The notes under the pieces were generated by a model. The model had not been told where the DNA came from, ran no database searches, and saw only the letters and a list, made by a program, of their open reading frames with translations. Position numbers and translations under genes: made by a program. 64,000 nucleotides of DNA from Plenodomus lindquistii (lineage: Eukaryota > Ascomycota > Dothideomycetes > Pleosporales > Leptosphaeriaceae): contig JANUWI010000018.1 of the NCBI GenBank assembly GCA_025504975.1, positions 930,001-994,000 of the forward strand, read 5' to 3'. Positions 10,681 through 22,245 of the stretch are shown here, piece after piece. Every line of letters begins with the position of its first letter. Position 1 is the stretch's first letter.

Positions 10681-11772
10681 GTTCGCGGCGACTGGGCCTG
10701 CCTACACTGGCGTGTCGAGGGTCAGCGGCTGCTCACCTGTGTGCTGCAGGCTGGCTGTGTCGTGGTGTTGAGGGACCGGCTTCTATGAAAAAGCAACGGG
10801 TTGTGTATTTTGGCACTGATAGTGTCTGTCTGAGCAATGGGCGATGATGGGGGCTAGCAAGAGCAGGTCGATTGTTTAGCGCTGGGGTCGCTCAACCGAG
10901 CTGGTGTGCAGTGTGCAGGATGATGTCAGTCGCACGTGCAAACGCGGGAAGAGAATGGACGAAGATCTTGATTTGAGCGCGTTGTTGCGCTGCAAGCAGG
11001 GCAGGTAGGGCAGGCAGGGCAGGCAGGGCAGGTTACACAGGTGGCCTGCACGAGAAGGAAGGGTCGATTGCACACGGAACGCTCCTGGAAGTTTTGGATG
11101 ACATGTGTGTGTCAAAGGAGTTTTTGATGATATATGTGTGTGTCAAAGCATTGACGACTGGCTGCGACAGCAGTTTGGCCGCCCACGCACGCGAACTGCC
11201 TCAGGTGCCTGCACGGCTGCCACCTTGGTTCCAGAGCCAGCAGTCTGGACAGACTTGGGATGCTCCTGTGTACATACTGTGTAGACTGCAAACGTCGACT
11301 CCAAAGACTACAACATTGCGACATGGTGACATTATTCGTATTGAAGAGTCCTTGTCGGAACCATACCACGTGTCTAGTGCGCGCAAGTCAAAGAAGCTAG
11401 CTTGCCAAGACGGATTGCTCCGTCAAGCCATCACCGACCGACTTCCGACTTGCATCTCGTGATTCCGACGGTCCAAAGCCTCCACGCCTCCACGCCTCCC
11501 ACCCTTGGTTTCCCATGAGCGCGCTCTTCACTCTCCCCCAGACCCCCACGCACAACGTCCTCCTTGCGCTTTCTCTAGTCGCATAAACATTGCACAAACG
11601 GGCTCGACGCGTTCCGACCAACTCTCTCGCGATACTAGCAAGTCCGGCCCAGATGACTACTTGAGCCGTAACCCGTTGGCTCCTGCCCAGCCAGACACCA
11701 CCACCATTGCTATCGCCATCTCGCCCTCTCTCCTGCACTGCCCCCAATCCCCGCCCTCAACCCGCCTGCAGC
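10681..11772. promoter_or_regulatory. Divergent intergenic region (repeat-protein gene / Doa10 gene)
   Basis: This 1.1-kb stretch separates two genes transcribed away from each other, so it must hold both promoters. It contains a GGGCAG tandem repeat at about 10996-11032 and CT-rich stretches immediately upstream of the Doa10 start. No specific operator can be named. Confidence 0.5.
10996..11032. repeat. Tandem GGGCAG(GTA/GCA) repeat
   Basis: Four or more copies of a GGGCAGG unit lie in tandem within the divergent promoter region. Confidence 0.75.
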
Positions 11773-14700
11773 ATGGACACCGACGCCGCACTGCCCAATG
11801 CGGGGCTCTTCGACGAGGCACACGACACGGCGACCCAGGCGTCAGACTCGGTCTCACAATCCTCCGAACCGCAGGACAGGGACGAGGCAGACACTTGTCG
11901 GATATGTCGTGGCGAAGGAACGCCAGAGGAGCCGCTCTTCTATCCTTGCAAATGCAGCGGCAGCATCAAATACGTCCACCAGGAGTGTCTGATGGAGTGG
12001 CTGTCACATACCCAGAAGAAGCACTGCGAGCTCTGCAAGACGTCCTTTCGCTTCACCAAGCTATACCACCCGGGCATGCCGAACCAGATACCTACCACCG
12101 TTTTTGTCCGCCGCGCCGCCCTGCACGTCCTCAAGATGTTTGTGACCTGGTGTCGGGGTGTTCTGGTCTTCTCGGTCTGGCTGTTCCTGCTTCCCTGGTG
12201 CATGCGCTTCGTCTGGCGCAGTCTTTTCTGGGTTGGAGATGGTGGATGGACACAGGAAATGTTTCCAGACTTCGTCGAGGCTACCGGCAGCGCTCAGCCA
12301 CCACCTTCTCCTGCTCCTGAGCAATTGCACTCTTCCGCACGGGCGGCTCTCGACTCAAACTCTACGGCCAACCTGACTGAATACCTCAAATACCTGTCAA
12401 ATTCTCCAGCTACGAATGGCTCCCTCATTTGGTCCTTTGCGAAACGGTTCTTGTTTGGCTTTCCATATCCATTCGCACAACTCGCCCAAATTGTTCAACT
12501 CGGCCAGTACCCCGTGGTCGAGGTCAACACAACCGCTGCTAACTTGACGTTGGCAAGTCTTCATCTCCGGAGCCCATCTCTGCTTTCCGATGTACCCTTC
12601 CTCAAGCTCTTTCCCTCGCATACCGCCAACCAACTACTCATAGATGTGCTCGAAGGTCAGATCATCACAATATTCGTCGTCATCGCCTTCATTCTGATCT
12701 TCTTGATTCGGGAATGGGTTGTGCAGCAGCAGCCGGTCATCAACATGGCCGCTCTAGGCAACGAGGCTGCCGCGCAAGCCGTTGCAAACCCTGCCAACGT
12801 AGATCAACACGACGACTTGATAGACGAAAATCCTGCAGAGGTCGATGAGGCTCGCGACGTACAAGCGCCTGCCCATGTGGACAACGCTGCCAATGAAGAT
12901 GTTCAAGAAGCCCCCGAACCCGTCATCCGTCGCGTTCGACGGTCGTCCTCACTCAGACGACGGCGAGCAGAGATGATCGAGAAATTGGCATCCGATGAGA
13001 TTGAGGAGGACCTGAGAAGAACGTTACAAACCGGATCGTCGGAGGAGATTGCAGAGATGTTGACAGACATGGGTCTGGCCAACGACGCTGATTTGCAAAA
13101 ATCCATCCAAGAAGCTCTCAATATCGATGGGGAACACCAGGAACAACAGGATGCACAAGATGACTCTGAAGAATTTTCTCCTGAACCTTCTCCAGATGAT
13201 CAACAAGCCACAGTCCCATCTTTGTTCCCTGCGCGTACGAGCAGTTTGCCCCAGGCCGATTCCTTTCGCAATTCTGCTGCAGCCGAGTCCTCGCAGTCAG
13301 CCCAGCGCCCCGAGATGCCTTCAAGAGATCGGTCGTTCGTTGCGACTGAAATTCAACGAAACTTGGCAGAAGAGGGCACTTGGTCATTTGATCGTCTGCC
13401 ACCAACACCACCTGCTGCAGCGGAGGCACCAAATGTGCCAGACTCGTGGGAAGAGGCAGAGAGCGAAGAATCTAGACTGGATCAAGGGCTTGACACATCG
13501 TCAGACGAGGCTCCGGATAGCGAGCATAGTAGTGGAAGCTGGCAACAAGTTCCCAAAACCAATGTGGACAGTGACTCTGACCAAGTGCTGGAAGGAGTTC
13601 GTTCACTTGACAAAGGCAAAGCCAGAGCAAGCGAGAGCAACAGTGGAGCTCAAGTATCCGAAGCATCTACCACAGTTAGACCGGAGCCAGCGGAATCTCA
13701 GACGGAGAAGTCAGCGTCTGAGGCTCAGTCGTTGGACCTTGATACAAGAGACTTTTCAGAACCACTCGAACAAGGCGTCAATAATGACCAGACGGAGCCA
13801 GTCGCGAATGACCCACCACAAGAAGAAGGACCAGCTGCAACCGTGCCTCCAGCGGCAGCAGTGGAACCCCCTCAGCCTCCAGCCACGGCATTCGATCGAG
13901 CTCTCGACTGGATGTTCGGTGATGTCGCGCCTGCTGCACCTGTTGTGGAAGAAGCTGGCAACGACGAACACGTAGTCCGCGACATTGCAGACGAAGCACC
14001 GTTTGTTCCCTTTCTCGGTAACGAACCGCGGGACCACGGTGTGCCTGCCGTACAAGACGCTGAAGTAGCAGCCGCGGCCGTGCAAGCTGGCATCGACGTG
14101 AACGACCAAGAAGCCATCGAAGATGCTGAAGATTTGGAAGGCATCCTAGAGCTCATTGGTATGCAAGGCCCCCTTGTGGGTCTCTTCCAGAATGCTCTCT
14201 TCAGTGCAGTACTTATTTCAGCTACTTTGGCCTGTGCGATTTGGTTACCGTATCTTTGGGGCAAGGTCGTCATTCTCTTCATGGGGAGCCCGATTGCCCT
14301 GTTCGTCAAGCTACCTGTGCGGTTGATTGCGGCTATGACGGACCTCATTGTCGATATAACGCTCATTGTGGTCGCGGGAATAACCTACTCGATCTCGCAT
14401 CTTGTCGCGATGGTACTTAGGCTGTGTTCATGGGGGACATCGTCAGACACGATCGATGGACCGCTCCGGTCAATTGCTACGCCAGCCTATTTCCTCGTCA
14501 AGAATGCCATGGACCGCACCGCCAAGCTGTTTGCGGATTCACCCTTGTCACCTCAGGCCAGCAGTCACTATGTGCTTTCGGTAAATTCACATGCCGCGCT
14601 GCGAAGCATACAAAACTCGACCTCGTTCGCTCTCAATGAGACGAGCCACTTTGCCACGGCCGTTTTTGAGGAGATTGCGGCAGATTCACCGTTTTGGCTC

Positions 14701-16719
14701 GTCTACAGAGTCGTTAGTGCACTGCCAGGCCTGATTCACAACGCTTCAACGACAGTGTACTCGCAGGGTGTCGCGCTCTTGTCGTGGCTTTGGACATCCA
14801 AGTCATATAACATCACTCTGGATGTCGACTATAGCCACAACGCTACTGTCGCATATGCTGCTAACGAATACTGGACGGCATCTGATCGTATGATTGCGAT
14901 TCTTGCAGGATACGGCTTCTTCGCCTTCGCTGGCGCTGTCTATCTCAAGCGCGGCACACCCTTTGGTGCATCGCGCACCGAACGCATCATTTCTGATGTC
15001 CTGCAACAAGCTGGCGGTGTACTCAAGGTTATTTTAATTATCAGCATCGAGATGTTGGCATTTCCATTGTACTGCGGCCTTCTCCTCGACCTGGCGATGC
15101 TTCCTTTATTCCAGAATGCTTCGCTCTTGACTCGCTGGCAATTCACGCGCGACAGCCCATGGACATCTGGATTTGTACACTGGTTCATCGGCACTTGCTA
15201 CATGTTCCACTTTGCACTCTTCGTCTCCATGTGCCGCAAGATCATGCGCAAGGGCGTGCTGTACTTCATCCGCGACCCAGACGATCCGACATTTCATCCA
15301 GTCCGTGATGTTTTGGAACGCAGTGTCACCACGCAACTCCGCAAGATTGCCTTTAGCGCCCTCGTCTATGGCGCTCTAGTCATAATATGCCTAGGCGGTG
15401 TAGTTTGGACGCTGAACCACTCCACAACTAATGTGCTTCCCATCCGCTGGTCTACTGAGGCGCCTTCCCTAGAATTTCCTCTTGATCTCCTCTTCTACAA
15501 CTTTCTTACGCCCGTCATCATCAAATTTTACAAACCGAGCGAAGGCTTCCATGCCGTTTATCGTTGGTGGTTCAAGACCTGCGCCAGCTTCCTGCGCTTG
15601 TCAAACTTCCTCTTCGGTGACAAAGTCGAAGGGCAAGAAGGCGAAGATGGAAAATATGTCCGCGCCCCTGCCTCCGACCAAGCCCGCATCCCCAAAGGCC
15701 AACCCGTCTTTGTCGAAGTCTCCAAAGACAACATCCGCAAAGACGGACAAAATGAAGGGCCCGGCGTGCACAACACCGACCTCGTAGCCGTCGTCTTCAT
15801 CCCACCCTGGTTCCGACTCCGCATTCTTGCCTTTGTCGTCACAATATGGATTTTCATGGGTCTCTCCGGCGTCAGCGTAACCATCCTGCCCCTCCTCTTC
15901 GGCCGCGCCCTCTTCTCACTCTTCCTCCCGCCCACCGTCGAGATGAACGATATTCATGCATTCTCGCTAGGCGTATACACTCTAGCCAGCATAGCATACA
16001 CAACCTACCACGCCTACACATTCCTCTCCTCCTTCCGCCGTCCAACACACGACCCCGTCTCAACCTTCCACAACATCCTCGCCACCACCCGCCGCGTCGG
16101 CGCCCGCGTCGCCCGCTTCACCTACGTCTGGGCCGGCCTCGTCTTCGCCATCCCCTTCCTCTGCGCCGTCCTCATCGAACTCTACCTCCTCATGCCCCTT
16201 CACGCATACCTCGGCCCCACCGAACCGCACGTCATCCACGTCATCCAAGACTGGACCCTAGGCTTCTTATACGCGCGTCTCGCCGCCCGCCTCGTCTTCT
16301 CGCACCGCGGTTCGCGCCCCGCCCGCGCCTTCAACGCCGTGATTAGAAACGGGTATCTCAACCCCGACGCTGGCGTTGCTACGCGCTGTTTTTTCCTACC
16401 CACCATCATCCTTTTCGCCATTGCGATTGCGATTCCTGCGAGTCTTTCGTGGGTTACGAATGCGACGTTGTATTGGGGTGCGAGTGCGGCGACGAAGAAG
16501 TTGGTTTGGCGGTTTAGTTTTCCGGCGGTGGGGATTAGTGGGGGGGTTGTGTGGGTTGGGGGTGAGGCAGGACGCATGGTGGGGAGGTGGAGGGGGGTTG
16601 TGAGGGATGAGGTGTATTTGATTGGGGAGAGGTTGCATAATTTTGGGGATAGGAGGGTTCTTGGTGGGGGGGATAGGGATAGGGTTGAGAATGGTGGGGG
16701 TGAGGGGGTGGTGGCGTAG
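11773..16719 (+). CDS. SSM4: ER-associated RING-CH E3 ubiquitin ligase, Doa10/SSM4 family
   Basis: This is a single exon of 1648 residues. The frame is open from 11707, but the ATG at 11773 (MDTDAALPN) directly precedes the conserved region. Residues about 41-93 form a RING-CH (C4HC3) finger: CRICRGEG, PCKCSGSIKYVHQECL, then HCELCKTSF. Multiple hydrophobic segments follow, beginning with VLVFSVWLFLLPWCMRF. A long acidic, Ser/Gln-rich disordered insertion (about 390-770) separates the first membrane group from the later ones. Doa10/MARCH6 proteins sit in the ER and inner nuclear membrane and ubiquitinate misfolded or degron-bearing proteins for proteasomal degradation. The protein is longer than the yeast one (about 1320), mainly because of the insertion. 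Confidence in the family is high. Confidence 0.95.
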   Translation: MDTDAALPNAGLFDEAHDTATQASDSVSQSSEPQDRDEADTCRICRGEGTPEEPLFYPCKCSGSIKYVHQECLMEWLSHTQKKHCELCKTSFRFTKLYHPGMPNQIPTTVFVRRAALHVLKMFVTWCRGVLVFSVWLFLLPWCMRFVWRSLFWVGDGGWTQEMFPDFVEATGSAQPPPSPAPEQLHSSARAALDSNSTANLTEYLKYLSNSPATNGSLIWSFAKRFLFGFPYPFAQLAQIVQLGQYPVVEVNTTAANLTLASLHLRSPSLLSDVPFLKLFPSHTANQLLIDVLEGQIITIFVVIAFILIFLIREWVVQQQPVINMAALGNEAAAQAVANPANVDQHDDLIDENPAEVDEARDVQAPAHVDNAANEDVQEAPEPVIRRVRRSSSLRRRRAEMIEKLASDEIEEDLRRTLQTGSSEEIAEMLTDMGLANDADLQKSIQEALNIDGEHQEQQDAQDDSEEFSPEPSPDDQQATVPSLFPARTSSLPQADSFRNSAAAESSQSAQRPEMPSRDRSFVATEIQRNLAEEGTWSFDRLPPTPPAAAEAPNVPDSWEEAESEESRLDQGLDTSSDEAPDSEHSSGSWQQVPKTNVDSDSDQVLEGVRSLDKGKARASESNSGAQVSEASTTVRPEPAESQTEKSASEAQSLDLDTRDFSEPLEQGVNNDQTEPVANDPPQEEGPAATVPPAAAVEPPQPPATAFDRALDWMFGDVAPAAPVVEEAGNDEHVVRDIADEAPFVPFLGNEPRDHGVPAVQDAEVAAAAVQAGIDVNDQEAIEDAEDLEGILELIGMQGPLVGLFQNALFSAVLISATLACAIWLPYLWGKVVILFMGSPIALFVKLPVRLIAAMTDLIVDITLIVVAGITYSISHLVAMVLRLCSWGTSSDTIDGPLRSIATPAYFLVKNAMDRTAKLFADSPLSPQASSHYVLSVNSHAALRSIQNSTSFALNETSHFATAVFEEIAADSPFWLVYRVVSALPGLIHNASTTVYSQGVALLSWLWTSKSYNITLDVDYSHNATVAYAANEYWTASDRMIAILAGYGFFAFAGAVYLKRGTPFGASRTERIISDVLQQAGGVLKVILIISIEMLAFPLYCGLLLDLAMLPLFQNASLLTRWQFTRDSPWTSGFVHWFIGTCYMFHFALFVSMCRKIMRKGVLYFIRDPDDPTFHPVRDVLERSVTTQLRKIAFSALVYGALVIICLGGVVWTLNHSTTNVLPIRWSTEAPSLEFPLDLLFYNFLTPVIIKFYKPSEGFHAVYRWWFKTCASFLRLSNFLFGDKVEGQEGEDGKYVRAPASDQARIPKGQPVFVEVSKDNIRKDGQNEGPGVHNTDLVAVVFIPPWFRLRILAFVVTIWIFMGLSGVSVTILPLLFGRALFSLFLPPTVEMNDIHAFSLGVYTLASIAYTTYHAYTFLSSFRRPTHDPVSTFHNILATTRRVGARVARFTYVWAGLVFAIPFLCAVLIELYLLMPLHAYLGPTEPHVIHVIQDWTLGFLYARLAARLVFSHRGSRPARAFNAVIRNGYLNPDAGVATRCFFLPTIILFAIAIAIPASLSWVTNATLYWGASAATKKLVWRFSFPAVGISGGVVWVGGEAGRMVGRWRGVVRDEVYLIGERLHNFGDRRVLGGGDRDRVENGGGEGVVA

Positions 16720-17343
16720 AGATGGGGTGGTGTGTTGGGTGTTGTTTTGCATTGGGTTTGCGTGTTGTTTGCTTTTAGAGTAGTTTATTGCTTTGGAGTT
16801 GAGAGTGAGGAGAGTTGAGAGTTGAGAGATGGATGGTGATTGCCTCTTACACACGTTTTTGTTCGGACTTGGGCAGCTTGATAGTGATTGATAACTTTGT
16901 TCATAGTCCGCACTATATCTCTCTTTCGATTCGAATTGCATACATATACATGAGACCTAGCAAATCAACATCCCCTCTTCAAATCATGATTTTTCCCTCA
17001 TCTTCAAACCTACTTCGTGCAGACTCCCCATATCACACAACTCGTACACACTAACAACATCCCACACAACCGCCCTGACATCAAGGCAAAACAAGCTTCC
17101 TCACTTTATATCCAAGTTTTTTTCTTCTTCTTCCAGTTTTCTGTCTAGTACATAATCCATCGACGCCCATAGATTCGTATGTCTACAAAAAGTAAATGTA
17201 CACGAGTCGTGGTATACACACTTGCCTTGTCTTCTCCTCATACCATCCCATCTCACCCACCATGCTTGCTGGCTGCCTCTCGATACGCCACGGGGGTATA
17301 TGTTGTTGGTCTGTCGTATTGCTGAATTGCGGAGGGGGTTGAA
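16720..17343. other. Convergent intergenic region
   Basis: This stretch lies between the 3' ends of the Doa10 gene and the mL60 gene. It is GT-rich just after the Doa10 stop and T-rich (TTTTTTTCTTCTTCTTCC) near 17115-17140. No coding sequence is recognised. Confidence 0.4.
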
Positions 17344-17972
17344 CTAGAAACCCGGAGGATTGAGGCGTTGACTGACGCGCGTCCACTTTGGTACTTCTGT
17401 AGTTGTGGGTAATGGTTAGTCTGTATTATTCTTTGCAAATCAAATTTCTCTCGGTCTTGCGCCCCCCCTGCACCCGTCACTCATCTGCCCTCCCCTCCCC
17501 TCCCCTCCCCTCCCCGCTCTGCCGTCTCCCCATCCCCATCCACCCACCCATCCCAGAGTCACAAAAATAACACACAACACTTACTATGAATTCCCTTGCG
17601 ATACCTCTTCACTTTCCTATCAAACACGCTGTATTTATCCTTTGGCAGCATTTCCTCCTCAGTCGGCATCTCGTTCTTCCAGCGCTCTACCTTTTTCATG
17701 CTCGTGCCGAGCCGGCGGAGCGCGGTGTCGAGGGTGGAAACGACGGTGTCGACGTGGCGGAGGCGGAGGCGTTGGCGGGATTTTTGGTGGCGTGAGAGGC
17801 GGTAGGGGATTTTCCTGTTGGAGGGGGGTGGGTTAGAATGGCTGGATGGGGGAGGGGAATGGGAATGCATGTTGGGGATTGGGGAGGGAGGTGGTGGCGA
17901 CAGGTATATTATGTAGACGTACCATAGCAGACCACCCGATAAAGGGTTGGTCAGACGGAATGCGCCAAACAT
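17344..17972 (-). CDS. MRPL31: Mitochondrial large-subunit ribosomal protein mL60 (MRP-L31 family)
   Basis: The model has three exons: 17972-17923, 17814-17585 and 17396-17344, giving 110 residues in one open frame. Both introns have good donors (GTACGT and GTAAGT) and matching phases. The protein starts MFGAFRLTNPLSGGLLWK, continues through a basic RxxRxRLRHVDTVV segment and the family block EMPTEEEMLPKDKYSVFDRK, and ends PKWTRVSQRLNPPGF. This full-length pattern is what I know of the small fungal MRP-L31/mL60 protein of the mitochondrial ribosome. Intron 2 (188 bp) is long for this window and contains a TCCCC repeat. The gene is divergent from the TRAPP gene, with 422 bp between starts. Confidence 0.92.
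17491..17515. repeat. (TCCCC)5 pentanucleotide repeat inside mL60 intron 2
   Basis: Five perfect TCCCC units occur on the plus strand, so GGGGA in the transcript, within the second intron of the mL60 gene. Confidence 0.85.
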
Positions 17973-18394
17973 TGTGGGGTGTGGTGGTGTTGCGCGACGG
18001 CGGTGTTGACAATGGGCTCAATTGAACCTGTTGGTTCGGCCATGTTGCGGAGTTGCAAAAGCGCACTCCCGCGGAGTTCTTGGCGGTCTTTTAGCGTGGG
18101 GGATGGAATGGAAAGCGGAAGCTTAGCTTAGCTTCATGGACAAGTTGCCAACTAATTCCACGACACGACTCACGTTAACAAGACGAGTTTAACAATTTTG
18201 CGACTTGAGCTGTGCGCAAAGAAATAACTGTGGGGGGAAAGATTGGAGCGTGGTAGTAACAACTTGGACGACCAAGGAGCGAATCAATCAACGACCGACA
18301 TTGGACCTCTCACGCATTCACCCTACACCCACAACACCCGCCGACGCTTCCAACCCACCAGGTGCCACACCCCTCTCACACATCACTCCCCACC
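17973..18394. promoter_or_regulatory. Shared promoter region of mL60 and TRAPPC2 genes
   Basis: This 422-bp spacer lies between two divergent start codons. The short imperfect repeat AGCTTAGCTTAGCTTCATGG lies near 18120. Both genes are housekeeping genes and may share a bidirectional promoter; that is inference. Confidence 0.45.
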
Positions 18395-18955
18395 ATGTCA
18401 TACTCTCTCCACATCATCTCCCCCCACGACACCCCCCTCTTCACCCACGACTTCGGCACCTCGCGCTCCTCCGGCACCGGCGTCTCCTCCCTCCAACCCA
18501 CCGAACGCGCCCTCGTCCCCTTCATCCTCCACTCCTCCCTCGACATAGTCGAAGAAGTCCAATGGGGTCCCTCCACATCCTCCGGCTCAGCACCCATGTA
18601 CCTCAAACACATCGACAAGTACCAAAACATGTACATATCGTGCTGGATCACGGGCGGCAACACGCGATTTCTGCTGCTCACGCGGCCGCGGGATGAGTCG
18701 CTGGGTTTGGGGAATGCGAGTGGGGCGGGAGGCGTGAGGGGTAGTTTGGCCGGAGGACGAGCCGCGCTCGGCGGCGGCGTGTATAATCCTACTAGTCCGG
18801 CGACCGAGGAGGCGGTCAAGAACTTTATGATGGAGGTTTATGAGAGTTGGGTCAAGACGATCATGAGTCCGTTTTTTAGCGTCGGGATTGGGGAGCAGGT
18901 GAAGAGTCCGGTGTTTAGGGCGAGGGTGGCGGCGGCGGCGAAGAAGTATCTGTAA
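18395..18955 (+). CDS. TRS20: TRAPP complex subunit, sedlin family (Trs20/TRAPPC2)
   Basis: This is a single exon of 186 residues. The frame opens earlier, at 18362, but the ATG at 18395 sits in a CACCATG context and gives the family N-terminus MSYSLHIISPHDTPLF. Then come the sedlin blocks: FILHSSLDIVEEVQW, YLKHIDKYQNMYISCWITGGN and RFLLL. The C-terminal part includes VKNFMMEVYESWVKTIMSPFF and the basic helix AAAAKKYL. TRAPP tethers vesicles at the Golgi and activates Rab/Ypt GTPases. A Gly/Ala-rich loop in the middle makes it longer than the human protein (140 residues). Confidence 0.93.
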   Translation: MSYSLHIISPHDTPLFTHDFGTSRSSGTGVSSLQPTERALVPFILHSSLDIVEEVQWGPSTSSGSAPMYLKHIDKYQNMYISCWITGGNTRFLLLTRPRDESLGLGNASGAGGVRGSLAGGRAALGGGVYNPTSPATEEAVKNFMMEVYESWVKTIMSPFFSVGIGEQVKSPVFRARVAAAAKKYL

Positions 18956-19760
18956 AGAGGATGAAGCGTTGGGTTGGCTCTGATCTTTTACGTGATAGGG
19001 GAGGGGGCCGTGTGGCGTGAAGAGTTGATGGTGTGGGGATGCAGAGGAACATGGACAGAATGCGGTTAGTCGCGGGGGATTTGGGATATCCCGGATTGAA
19101 GTCAAGGCCCACGATGCTAGAAAGGTATGCAGCCTTGTACTCCGAAGAGAAGACAAGCTCTTCTCGTTGAAGACACGAGATGGCACATGGCGTGAATACC
19201 GCAGCACACTATTGGGCAAATCGAGCGCATGTTAGCAGGACAGATGGACTGCAGGCATTGTTCAGGTCGAAGTTATGGATTTGGCATATTGTGGCCCACA
19301 GCTTGATCAAAGGTCAGTCTCCACCGCCAATGTTCAGTCCGTACATTAGCAACCCTGGCTTATTAGGAGCAATGGACGAAGAGCAATAATTGGCTACAGA
19401 CGCGTTGGCAGGTTGGCTCTGTAATCATGTAATACAAGTATTCTATTTCAAGCTCATTTCTCGCCCGTACCCGATTTCGTTGCATGTACCAAGAGGACAT
19501 TGGGGAACGTCTTTCGCGTTTTCTGTGTTTACCTTTCAAGAACGACACACCCTCGTTTCCTTGCATTGACTCGTCGCTCACCCTCGCCTCCAGCAAGGAT
19601 CTGACAGAGCTCCGCCGTTTGTAGCGACGATTCGCCTTCACCTCGCCTCTCTCCCCGACGCCTGGAGTATACCACTTTTACCCTTTGAAACTTACCTCTC
19701 CCTTTCTCTCTCACCACACTCACTCGGCGCCCTCGGTTCACATCACCGCAACGCCTCATC
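18956..19760. other. Intergenic, nothing recognised
   Basis: This stretch lies between two same-strand genes. CT-rich tracts just upstream of 19761 look like a typical fungal promoter of the next gene. There is no coding signature on either strand. Confidence 0.4.
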
Positions 19761-22245
19761 ATGCCCCCTACCAGCCCACCAGGGCCAGATGCTGAATGGC
19801 TTCACTTCCGTCAGCGGCAACAGCAAGAACGCAATGTATTCCAGAGCCAGTGCCAGAGAGATTTAGCGGAGTTTGAACGCCGTATTGACGTCGCAAAGGT
19901 CAGGAGTGATTATGTGGATCTAGGACGTATGGCTGACGCTGGGAAGAGGGCAATGTTGGCGAAACAACAGCGAGAGGAAGAGGAATTCTGGACAAGGAGA
20001 AAAGGTGGTAGTGGTGGTGTTGCTTCGCAGAGTGTCAGATCGACTCCGGCACGGAAAGAGACTACATCGGCGGCAACATCGGGTGGAGCAAAGAGCTCGA
20101 GCAATAGCATGCTGGGAGGTCACTCGAAGGGTGTCCAGCAGAGGCCGACGACCGCGAGAAAAGCGCCTGCTGGGAGTGCGCAACCACCGTCTGCTACAAA
20201 GACAGTTCCGGACAAGACAGCCTCGAAAACGGTCCCGGTGAAGGCAGCGCCTGCAAAAATTATATCTGCGACAGCGAAGCCACCGCCCAACAAGAACCCC
20301 AAGAAGACATCACGTGAACGTCTAGTCATCGATCTCTGTTCTGACGAAGAAGAAGTTGCCGCTGTCACTTCGAATGAAGAGCCTACCATAGATAATTTCG
20401 ACAACGCTGGTCCTGCGGAACCGCCGGCCTTTGCAATTCCAACAGCAACACTCCAGTTGTTCGGGACAAGCTCAAAGATGCACCAGGTATGTGATATATA
20501 TGAGTTATGACGATTGAAATCAGCGAAGCCGGATACTTACACAAACTTTCAGGACATATCGCCCAAAGCCCCTATAAAGAGAGAGGAAGGCGTGTCGACT
20601 CAGGCTGCATCTACATCGACATCGACGCAGTCTTTTGCTTCACCTGTGCTAAACCGTGGAAGCGACCCTCGTACTCAGGCTCCTGTGTCTCAGATGCGAG
20701 GAGCATTTGAATTTTCTCAGACCCAGCGCGAGAATCCCTTCCTGTCCTCATCAGCTTCCACGCCTGCCGGTCTTGCTGGCAACGCTGGCTCTAATAGTAC
20801 AGAATATCAACCACCGCTTTCCTTTGGGGCAAAAGGTTCGGCTAAGCCCCCGATGTTCGGCTTCCCGGGACCGTGGTCTATGTCGATGCAGCGCATACAG
20901 CCTGAGCGGAATGCCACTCCACACAATACCGCTACCCATGAGCAGACTCTGCACGGACTTCCATTGGACCTGCATCCTGGTCAGAGTTCTACAGGCCTAG
21001 CAATGGATCCCATGGAGCGCATGCTGAATGCGCTCGAGACACAACATGGTATTGAACCGGAGGCCATGCAAGACAATTTCCCGGCACTGCAGAGACGTGA
21101 CACACAGATGCCTGAGCATACGACCGGACTACACGATCAGGAAGTCACTGGATTCGACGATAATGAAGATATGGAAGAGTCGAACGATGTCAGAACGAGT
21201 AAGTGTTCAAAAGTCACGCGGCCGCATGTGAGAGAATCTAACTATCATAGCTACGTCCACACCTGTGACACCTCCACATCAACAGCAGATGTATGCACAA
21301 GTGAGCGCTTCAAATGGTGCATTACAGTTGCCGAGTCCAGCGCCGTCCATTCAGTCGCCCATTTCGCGCCATACACTGTCCGTACAGAATGGCACAAGGA
21401 CCACCCAATTGTCCAGTACTGGCACCACGGGGAGGCAAGTCAAAACAACCACCGCTCAGGTTCCGTGGTCAGCAAAATTTCCACAGTCACCCGCCCAATC
21501 CATGGGCCGACCTGCCAATGCTACCCCGCGTACACCCACAAAGAGAAAGATCGTCCACAACATGAGTAGTGGCGAAGAAGACCTGTGGGAGCCGTCTGGA
21601 GACGATGAGGAAGACTACGACGATGAAACTAGGCTGGATAGGACTCCAAGCAAGACTCAGACTAGACCTTTAGCCAAGAAACCTCGATACACCGACACAA
21701 CCTCTTCAGCTACTACGGCAAAGCTGAAAGCAACAATGAAGAACGGCATGAACGGCTTTGGTTTCAAGACGCCTGCTTCCAAGACTACACCGAAGCTACC
21801 CACCGCGAAACCGAATACTCCCACCAGACCTACACCTCGTCAAAGCGGGCCGCCAACTCAGTCCAAGACTGGAATGGTAACACCACGCACACCTTCTCGC
21901 CGCGCAAAAACCGACGCCATGAAGCGCACCCAAGCATACTTGAGCGAGATGGAGCGGTCTCCCTTCCCTTCCGACGCTGAAGATTACGACGATAACACGC
22001 AAGATGGCATTGCAGCACACGGCCTCAACAACGGAGTTCGTCATATGAGTATCACACCCGCGCCGTCCCAAATCTCCACTACGGACAGCAATTCGGCGCG
22101 CGCAGCTATCAACGAGAATAGTTTTCGGAACGGTATACGGCGCTGGGAGCATTCGCGTGCGCATGGTGATAGGGCATTGATGAAGGCGAGGGAAGGAAAG
22201 GAAATGCAGGCTACTGATGAGGAGTGTGGTGAGCGTAGCGAGTAG
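19761..22245 (+). CDS. Disordered nuclear-type protein with SUMO-interacting motif
   Basis: The model has three exons: 19761-20486, 20553-21198 and 21251-22245, giving 788 residues with phases matching at both introns (66 and 52 bp). Residues about 13-75 form a Gln/Arg/Glu-rich helix. Around residues 190-200 the sequence ERLVIDLCSDEEE is a textbook SUMO-interacting motif: a hydrophobic core followed by acidic residues. The rest is low-complexity Ser/Pro/Thr with repeated TP-R and basic patches, an acidic stretch (EEDLWEPSGDDEEDYDDE), and a short conserved-looking C-terminus. I recognise no catalytic domain. The features suggest a SUMO- or chromatin-associated scaffold, which is inference. Confidence 0.7.

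Noticed and set aside
13127..13975. 282-codon ORF in another frame within the Doa10 acidic insertion
   Set aside because: It is a frame shadow within the SSM4 coding sequence, with no domain.
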